10,529 bases of DNA from Micrococcales bacterium (GTDB taxonomy: Bacteria; Actinomycetota; Actinomycetes; Actinomycetales; Dermatophilaceae), in NCBI GenBank assembly GCA_030452775.1, contig JAKDLQ010000068.1, positions 1-10,529 of the forward strand, in the 5' to 3' direction. The notes under the pieces were generated by a model. It searched no databases. It was not told the DNA's origin and was given only the letters and a program-made list of their open reading frames with translations. This document shows positions 5,360-10,529 of this stretch, in pieces (the first letter of the stretch is position 1; each line of letters opens with the position of its first letter). Position numbers and translations under genes: made by a program.

Positions 5360-6451
5360 TCAGGCGAGCCAGCGCCGCAGGGCCGCCTCCGCGTCGACGT
5401 ACTGAGAGACTGGGCAGCGCTCATCGTCCATGTGGGCGAGGTTGGGGTCGCCCGGCCCGAAGTTCACCGCGGGAATGCCCAACGCCGAGAAGCGGGCGAC
5501 ATCGGTCCAGCCCTCCTTGGGCCCCACCGGGAGGCCGAGCGCGGCGACGAAGTCCCGGGCAGCCGGTAGGTGCAGGCCCGGGCGGGCCCCGTCGGCCGAG
5601 TCCCCGGGGATGCACTCGAAGCCGTCGAAGACCTGCCGGACGTGAGCCAGAGCCTGCGACGAGTCCTTGTCCGGCGCGAAGCGGTAGTTGACGGTCACGG
5701 TGCACCGGTCGGGGATGACGTTGCCCGCGATCCCGCCGTCGATGCCGACCGCCTGCAGGGCCTCGTGGTACGTGAGCGAGTCGACGACCACCGTCTGCGC
5801 CTCGTAGGCGACGAGTCTGGCCAGCACCCCGTGAGCGTCATGGATCGCGTTGTGGCCATTCCACGGCCGGGCTGAGTGCGCCGCGACGCCCGTGGTGACG
5901 ACCTCGACCCGGAGGGTTCCCTTGCAGCCGCCCTCGATGGCGCCGTCGGTGGGCTCGAGGAGCACCGCGAAGTCGCCGGCGAGCAACTCGGGACGACGCG
6001 CACCGATGCGAGCCAGCCCGTTGAACTGCGCCTCGATCTCCTCGCACTCGTAGAAGAGGAACGTCAGGTCACGGGTCGGTTCGCGGACCTGCGCTGCAAT
6101 CCGGAGCATCACCGCGACGCCGCCCTTCATGTCGACGGTCCCACGTCCCCACAGCTGATCCGCCACCCGCCTCGTCGGCAGGTTGGGCTCAGCCGCCAAG
6201 GGCACGGTGTCGATGTGGCCGGCGAGGACGATCCGCTCGGCACGTCCGAGAGCCGTCCGCGCGATCACCGTATCCCCGTCCCGGACGACCTCGAGATGCT
6301 CGAAGGGACGCAGCGCCGCCTCGATGGCGTCGGCGAGCGCCGCCTCGCCCCGGCTCACCGACTCGATGTCGCAGATCGAGGCGGTCAGGGTGGTGACGTC
6401 GCTCGACAGGTCGAGAACGTAGGCGGTCTCGGGAAGGGAGCTCGGCGGCAT
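5360..6451 (-). CDS. dapE: Succinyl-diaminopimelate desuccinylase
   Basis: The 363-residue enzyme hydrolyses N-succinyl-LL-2,6-diaminopimelate to succinate and LL-diaminopimelate in lysine and peptidoglycan precursor synthesis. It is an M20-family zinc hydrolase. Metal ligands are visible: H79 and D81 in AGHIDTVP, bridging D107 in GRGTVDMKGG, E137-E138 in YECEEIE, a later Glu in LLEPTDG, and the C-terminal His in NLAHMDDE. The dimerisation domain lies between about 170 and 280 (includes VAAHSARPWNGHNAIHDAHG). The frame is open far upstream but the ATG at 6451 is chosen because domain similarity begins there and a TACGCT -10 box ends exactly 6 nt before it, implying a leaderless mRNA. It diverges from dapD, as the M. 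tuberculosis homologues Rv1201c and Rv1202 do. It matches the Gram-positive/actinobacterial DapE form. Confidence 0.95.
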   Translation of the reverse strand: MPPSSLPETAYVLDLSSDVTTLTASICDIESVSRGEAALADAIEAALRPFEHLEVVRDGDTVIARTALGRAERIVLAGHIDTVPLAAEPNLPTRRVADQLWGRGTVDMKGGVAVMLRIAAQVREPTRDLTFLFYECEEIEAQFNGLARIGARRPELLAGDFAVLLEPTDGAIEGGCKGTLRVEVVTTGVAAHSARPWNGHNAIHDAHGVLARLVAYEAQTVVVDSLTYHEALQAVGIDGGIAGNVIPDRCTVTVNYRFAPDKDSSQALAHVRQVFDGFECIPGDSADGARPGLHLPAARDFVAALGLPVGPKEGWTDVARFSALGIPAVNFGPGDPNLAHMDDERCPVSQYVDAEAALRRWLA

Positions 6452-6457
6452 ACGGCG

Positions 6458-6463
6458 AGCGTA
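6458..6463 (-). promoter_or_regulatory. -10 box for leaderless dapE transcript
   Basis: Minus-strand TACGCT (TAnnnT) lies 6 nt upstream of the dapE ATG, placing the transcription start on the A of the start codon. No ribosome site is present. The identical hexamer drives the opposite direction before dapD. Confidence 0.5.
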
Positions 6464-6510
6464 TCGCCCGGTACGCGAGGGCCCGTTTCGTCGAGCGCGC
6501 CATCGCACCC

Positions 6511-6516
6511 TACGCT
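6511..6516 (+). promoter_or_regulatory. -10 box for leaderless dapD transcript
   Basis: TACGCT lies 7 nt before the dapD ATG (6524), so transcription probably starts at or one base before the start codon. The sequence GGGGTGC lies between them but is too close to the ATG to act as a Shine-Dalgarno. The divergent dapE box sits 47 bp away, so the two promoters share a compact control region. Confidence 0.5.
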
Positions 6517-6523
6517 GGGGTGC

Positions 6524-7453
6524 ATGTCTGCGCAGCGAACCGCATGGGGCTTCGGGCTCGCCACCATCACCAACGGCGGGCAAGTCCTCGACACGTGGTA
6601 CCCATCCCCCGCACTCGGCGCCGGTGACCAGGCAAGCGCGCCGGGCGGGCTCACCGCGCTGGAGGGGGCCGATGAGCTGCGCGCGGTGACGACGCAGGTC
6701 GTGCGCACCGAGATCGACCTCGACGCCGCGCCGGCCGATGCATCCGATGCCTACCTGCGCCTGCACCTGCTCTCGCACCGTCTCGTGGCCCCCAACACGA
6801 TCAACCTCGATGGGCTGTTCGGCGCGCTGAACAACGTCGTGTGGACCAATCACGGACCGTGTGCCGTCGAGGGGTTCGAGCAGACCCGGCTGCGGCTTCG
6901 GGCCCGAGGACCGGTCCAGGTCTTCGGCGTCGACAAGTTCCCCCGGATGACCGACTACGTCGTCCCGCAGGGCGTGCGGATCGCCGACGCCGACCGGGTG
7001 CGCCTCGGCGCGCACCTGTCTGCCGGCACGACCGTCATGCACGAGGGCTTCTGCAACTTCAACGCCGGCACGCTCGGCACGTCGATGGTCGAGGGCCGGA
7101 TCGTGCAGGGCGTCGTCGTCGGGGACGGGTCCGACATCGGCGGCGGCGCCTCGATCGCGGGCACCCTGTCCGGCGGCGGCACCGAGCGGGTCAGCGTCGG
7201 ACAGCGTTCCCTGCTCGGCGCCAACGGCGGCATCGGGATCGCGCTCGGCGACGACTGCGTCGTCGAGGCGGGCCTCTACATCACGGCGGGCACCAAGGTG
7301 ACGATGCCCGACGGAGCGGTCGTCAAGGCCAGGGACCTGTCCGGAGTCGACAACATCCTCTTCATCCGCAACAGCCAGACGGGCGCCGTGGAGGCCCGTG
7401 ACCGGGTGGGCACGGGCATCACGCTCAATGCCGCACTGCACGCCAATGAGTGA
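6524..7453 (+). CDS. dapD: 2,3,4,5-tetrahydropyridine-2,6-dicarboxylate N-succinyltransferase
   Basis: The 309-residue enzyme transfers succinyl from succinyl-CoA to tetrahydrodipicolinate, opening the succinylase branch of diaminopimelate synthesis. The N-terminal ~150 residues form the actinobacteria-type domain. The rest is a left-handed beta-helix acyltransferase with hexapeptide repeats (runs such as IGGGASIAGTLSGGG and LGANGGIGIALGDDC). The conserved core HEGFCNFNAGTLGTSMVEGR follows the helix start. Length and architecture fit the actinobacterial DapD class rather than the shorter proteobacterial one. DapD trimers are cytosolic. The ATG at 6524 has a leaderless-type -10 box. The stop overlaps (GTGA) or lies just before the start of the lysozyme-like gene, so the two are likely cotranscribed. 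It diverges from dapE, and dapC lies 2.4 kb downstream. Confidence 0.95.
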   Translation: MSAQRTAWGFGLATITNGGQVLDTWYPSPALGAGDQASAPGGLTALEGADELRAVTTQVVRTEIDLDAAPADASDAYLRLHLLSHRLVAPNTINLDGLFGALNNVVWTNHGPCAVEGFEQTRLRLRARGPVQVFGVDKFPRMTDYVVPQGVRIADADRVRLGAHLSAGTTVMHEGFCNFNAGTLGTSMVEGRIVQGVVVGDGSDIGGGASIAGTLSGGGTERVSVGQRSLLGANGGIGIALGDDCVVEAGLYITAGTKVTMPDGAVVKARDLSGVDNILFIRNSQTGAVEARDRVGTGITLNAALHANE

Positions 7454-7456
7454 TGC

Positions 7457-7461
7457 AGGAG
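7457..7461 (+). promoter_or_regulatory. Ribosome binding site deciding the lysozyme-like gene start
   Basis: AGGAG lies 3 nt before the ATG at 7465. Earlier in-frame starts (GTG 7450, ATG 7453) lie closer to the dapD stop and have no such site, but GTG 7450 makes a GTGA coupling junction, so the choice is not final. Confidence 0.4.
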
Positions 7462-7464
7462 ACC

Positions 7465-8352
7465 ATGCCGAAGAATCCGCACGGCCCGGCTCTCGCCGAG
7501 CTGCGCCGGCAGGAGCACTCTCGCCGCCGTGGCCGTCGGGGCCGGCGGGGGCGCGCCGCCCTGCTCGTCGTCGTCCTCGCCGTGGCGGTGGCCGGGTGGC
7601 TCGGGGTGCGCCACCTCATCGATAGCATCCGGATGCCGCAGTGCACGATCACCGCCGGCGGGATGACCGAAACCTTCGACCCCGAACAGACCGGCAACGC
7701 CGCCCTCATCGCGGCGGTCTCGATGAAGCGCGGGCTGCCGCCGCGCGCCGCGACCATCGCGATCACCACCGCATACCAGGAATCGAAGATCCGCAACATC
7801 CGCTTCGGCGACCGGGACTCCCTTGGCCTCTTCCAGCAGCGCCCGAGCCAGGGATGGGGCACTCCTTCGCAGATCCTCGACCCGGTCTATGCGACGAACG
7901 CGTTCTACGACGCCCTCGTGAAGTTCAAGGGGTACGAGTCGGCAGATATCACGAAGATCGCCCAGTGGGTGCAACGCAGCGGGTTCCCCGAGGCCTACCG
8001 GGACCACGAGGGGCAGGGGCGCGTCCTTGCCTCCACCCTCACCGGTCACTCCGCCGCCGGCGTGAGCTGCCGGCTCGACGAGGCGACGACGCACGCCGCA
8101 CCGGCAGATGTCGCGGCCGACTTGACCGCGCAGATGGGTGTGACGAAGGTAGTTCCCGGCGACGGCGTCCTCACCGTCACGGGTAGCGACGCGAGGCAGG
8201 CCTGGGCCATCGCCCACTGGGCGGTCGCGCGGGCCGAGACCTACGGGATCACGCGCGTGACGATCGGCAAGCGGGCCTGGGACCGCGGCTCACGCAAGAC
8301 CGGATGGTCCGACGGTGCCGCGTCGCAGACGGTGACGATCAGCCTGCGCTGA
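7465..8352 (+). CDS. Membrane-anchored lysozyme-like (transglycosylase-fold) protein
   Basis: About 295 residues (300 if GTG 7450 is the start). A very Arg-rich cytoplasmic N-terminus (SRRRGRRGRRGR) precedes one membrane helix at about 31-49, so the rest is outside the membrane. A lysozyme-like domain follows at about 75-185: AYQESKIRNI with candidate catalytic Glu106, then DSLGLFQQRPSQGWG (118-132), which is the SLT/lysozyme fold signature, and FYDALVKFKGY. The C-terminal ~90 residues (about 205-295) form a separate domain I do not recognise. Family members would bind or cleave peptidoglycan glycan strands. It abuts dapD, so wall precursor synthesis and a wall-acting enzyme may share an mRNA. 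Activity is unproven; some actinobacterial relatives could be non-catalytic binding proteins. Confidence 0.8.
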   Translation: MPKNPHGPALAELRRQEHSRRRGRRGRRGRAALLVVVLAVAVAGWLGVRHLIDSIRMPQCTITAGGMTETFDPEQTGNAALIAAVSMKRGLPPRAATIAITTAYQESKIRNIRFGDRDSLGLFQQRPSQGWGTPSQILDPVYATNAFYDALVKFKGYESADITKIAQWVQRSGFPEAYRDHEGQGRVLASTLTGHSAAGVSCRLDEATTHAAPADVAADLTAQMGVTKVVPGDGVLTVTGSDARQAWAIAHWAVARAETYGITRVTIGKRAWDRGSRKTGWSDGAASQTVTISLR

Positions 8353-8353
8353 G

Positions 8354-8365
8354 GAGCGAGCGCTC
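8354..8365. terminator. Small palindrome between convergent stop codons
   Basis: GAGCG-AG-CGCTC occupies most of the 19-bp gap between the lysozyme-like gene stop and the gltA stop. The loop is only 2 nt as drawn, so a real hairpin would have fewer pairs. It is the only candidate for ending either transcript here. Confidence 0.2.
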
Positions 8366-8371
8366 GGATGG

Positions 8372-9655
<1,284 letters not shown>

Positions 9656-9709
9656 GGTGACCTCGTCTCCTCGGGTCCGGCAACCAGGGCCGGACGTCGT
9701 CGCACAGCG

Positions 9710-9739
9710 ACGTTACCCCAGGGCGACCTCCGGGTGAAA
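9710..9739 (-). promoter_or_regulatory. Candidate gltA promoter with overlapping palindrome
   Basis: Minus-strand TTTCAC (9739-9734) and TAACGT (9715-9710) are 18 nt apart, a moderate housekeeping promoter with transcription starting near 9703 and a leader of ~48 nt. The -35 lies within the palindrome CCGGGT-GAA-ACCCGG (9730-9744). Next to it GTGG-N6-CCAC (9747-9760) forms a second dyad. Both are possible operators. No known RamB- or AcnR-type site was recognised. Confidence 0.35.
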
Positions 9740-9868
9740 CCCGGTCGTGGAACGAACCACACTCGTGAGCGGCCTGTCGCGCCGCACCCTACCCGAACGG
9801 CTACCCGAGCGCGCCGCGGGCGGCATACCCCGATCGCGGCCCCGAAACCAAGGTCCATGGCCCTACCC
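9714..9868. repeat. Cluster of five TACCC motifs upstream of gltA
   Basis: TACCC (GGGTA on the gltA strand) occurs at 9714, 9790, 9802, 9826 and 9864, all in the same orientation, in the 238-bp gap between dapC and gltA. Flanks vary (CCTACCCGA, GCTACCCGA, CATACCCCG, CCTACCCCA, GTTACCCCA). The gap contains no credible gene. Confidence 0.35.
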
Positions 9869-9893
9869 CATGCGCGTGGCGCGCTTGCGGCGG

Positions 9894-10529
9894 TCAGAGG
9901 CGCGATGCGGCGGCGGCGATGCGTTCGTCGGTCGCTGTGAGGGCGATCCGCACGTGGCGACGTCCAGCCTGCCCGTAGAAGGACCCCGGTGCCACGAGGA
10001 TGCCGCGCCCGGCGAAGTGAGAGACGGTCGTCCAGCAGTCCTCGTCGTGGGTGGCCCACAGGTAGAGGCCGGCCTCGGAGTGGTCGACTCGCAAGCCGGC
10101 ACGCTGCACGGCACCAAGCAGCACCTCGCGGCGTCGGCGGTAGACCTCGCGCTGGGCCCCGACGTGCCGGTCGTCGCGCAGGACGGCGGCCATCACGTGC
10201 TGGACCGGGGCGGGCATCATCATTCCGGCGTGCTTGCGCACCGCGAGAATCCGCTGCACGAGCGCGCGGTCACCGGCGAGGAACGCGGCCCGGTAGCCGG
10301 CGAGATTGGACTGCTTGGACAGCGAGTAGACGGCGAGCAGCCCCTCGTGGGAGTCGCCGCAGACGTCCGGGTGCAGGATGCTCGGGGTCGCCGTCCCGAC
10401 CTGCCCGTCGCGCCAGTCCAACTCGGCGTAGCACTCGTCGCTCGCGACGATGACGCCGTGCTGACGGGCCCAGGCGACGACCTTGGCAAGTTGCGGGGTG
10501 CCGAGGACCTGCCCGTTGGGGTTGCCAGG
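9894..10529 (-). CDS. dapC: Succinyldiaminopimelate transaminase (actinobacterial DapC), partial
   Basis: The minus-strand frame enters at the right edge in phase and runs 211 codons to a TGA at 9894; I expect roughly 150 N-terminal residues outside the window. It is a fold-type I PLP aminotransferase that converts N-succinyl-2-amino-6-ketopimelate and glutamate to N-succinyl-LL-diaminopimelate, between DapD and DapE. Visible motifs: NPNGQVLG (3-10) with the PLP/substrate Asn, ASDECYAEL (29-37) with the PLP-ring Asp and phosphate-side Tyr, and SLSKQSNLAGYR with the Schiff-base Lys at visible residue 72. The substrate-carboxylate Arg region VRIALTATDERI lies near the C-terminus. The SLSKQSN and GMMMPAPVQ segments fit the actinobacterial DapC group rather than general aspartate aminotransferases. 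Location near dapD and dapE supports the call. Confidence 0.92.
   Translation of the reverse strand, partial: PGNPNGQVLGTPQLAKVVAWARQHGVIVASDECYAELDWRDGQVGTATPSILHPDVCGDSHEGLLAVYSLSKQSNLAGYRAAFLAGDRALVQRILAVRKHAGMMMPAPVQHVMAAVLRDDRHVGAQREVYRRRREVLLGAVQRAGLRVDHSEAGLYLWATHDEDCWTTVSHFAGRGILVAPGSFYGQAGRRHVRIALTATDERIAAAASRL

Noticed and set aside
4270..5569. Long frames on both strands over the mannosyltransferase and dapE ends
   Set aside because: They are Ser/Arg- or Asp/Arg-rich off-frame readings; the membrane enzyme and DapE explain the coding signal.
5360..7441. Minus-strand frame open for 693 codons, which could suggest a much longer DapE fusion
   Set aside because: The upstream ~330 codons are the antisense of dapD, with no recognisable domain; similarity to DapE begins at the ATG at 6451, which also has a -10 box.

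Overview
The window is chromosomal DNA from a high-GC Gram-positive bacterium (Actinomycetota). Several genes are actinobacterial signatures: a SigE/RseA-type ECF sigma and zinc-finger anti-sigma pair, a DUF3117 protein close to mycobacterial Rv1211, the actinobacterial forms of DapD, DapE and DapC, and a small membrane-anchored DivIVA-motif protein resembling Rv1209. Placement in Micrococcales (Intrasporangiaceae-like) is only an impression.

Layout, left to right. (1) A stress-response module on the minus strand: sigE (377-1039) overlaps by 4 bp a downstream anti-sigma gene that runs off the left edge. A divergent O-methyltransferase (1206-1829, plus) follows, as next to sigE in Mycobacterium tuberculosis (Rv1220c-Rv1221-Rv1222). 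(2) A small DUF3117 gene (1955-2128, minus) convergent with the methyltransferase, then a decayed C-terminal half of a VapC-type PIN toxin (2218-2469). (3) A plus-strand group: an enoyl-CoA hydratase/isomerase (2675-3478), a possible leaderless 21-codon ORF (3525-3590), a membrane DivIVA-motif protein (3587-3961) and a PIG-V-like mannosyltransferase (3958-5184). The last three are linked by 4-bp start/stop overlaps. (4) A lysine/diaminopimelate region: dapE (5360-6451, minus) and dapD (6524-7453, plus) diverge from a 72-bp spacer. A membrane-anchored lysozyme-like protein overlaps or abuts dapD, then come citrate synthase gltA (8372-9655, minus) and the C-terminal part of dapC (9894 to the right edge, minus).

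DapD, DapC and DapE are the successive succinylase-branch enzymes from tetrahydrodipicolinate to LL-diaminopimelate, the precursor of lysine and of the peptidoglycan cross-link. The sigE module, the DivIVA-motif protein, the mannosyltransferase and the lysozyme-like protein also point to envelope building and envelope stress.

No rRNA, tRNA, CRISPR array, insertion sequence, prophage or defence system was seen, and there is no clear novel system. The best leads are non-coding or small: a decamer (GGCGGCATAC) present five times, four -10-like boxes exactly placed for leaderless translation, a small ORF coupled to the DivIVA-motif gene, a candidate SigE autoregulatory promoter, and a repeat-containing proline-rich tail in the anti-sigma factor.
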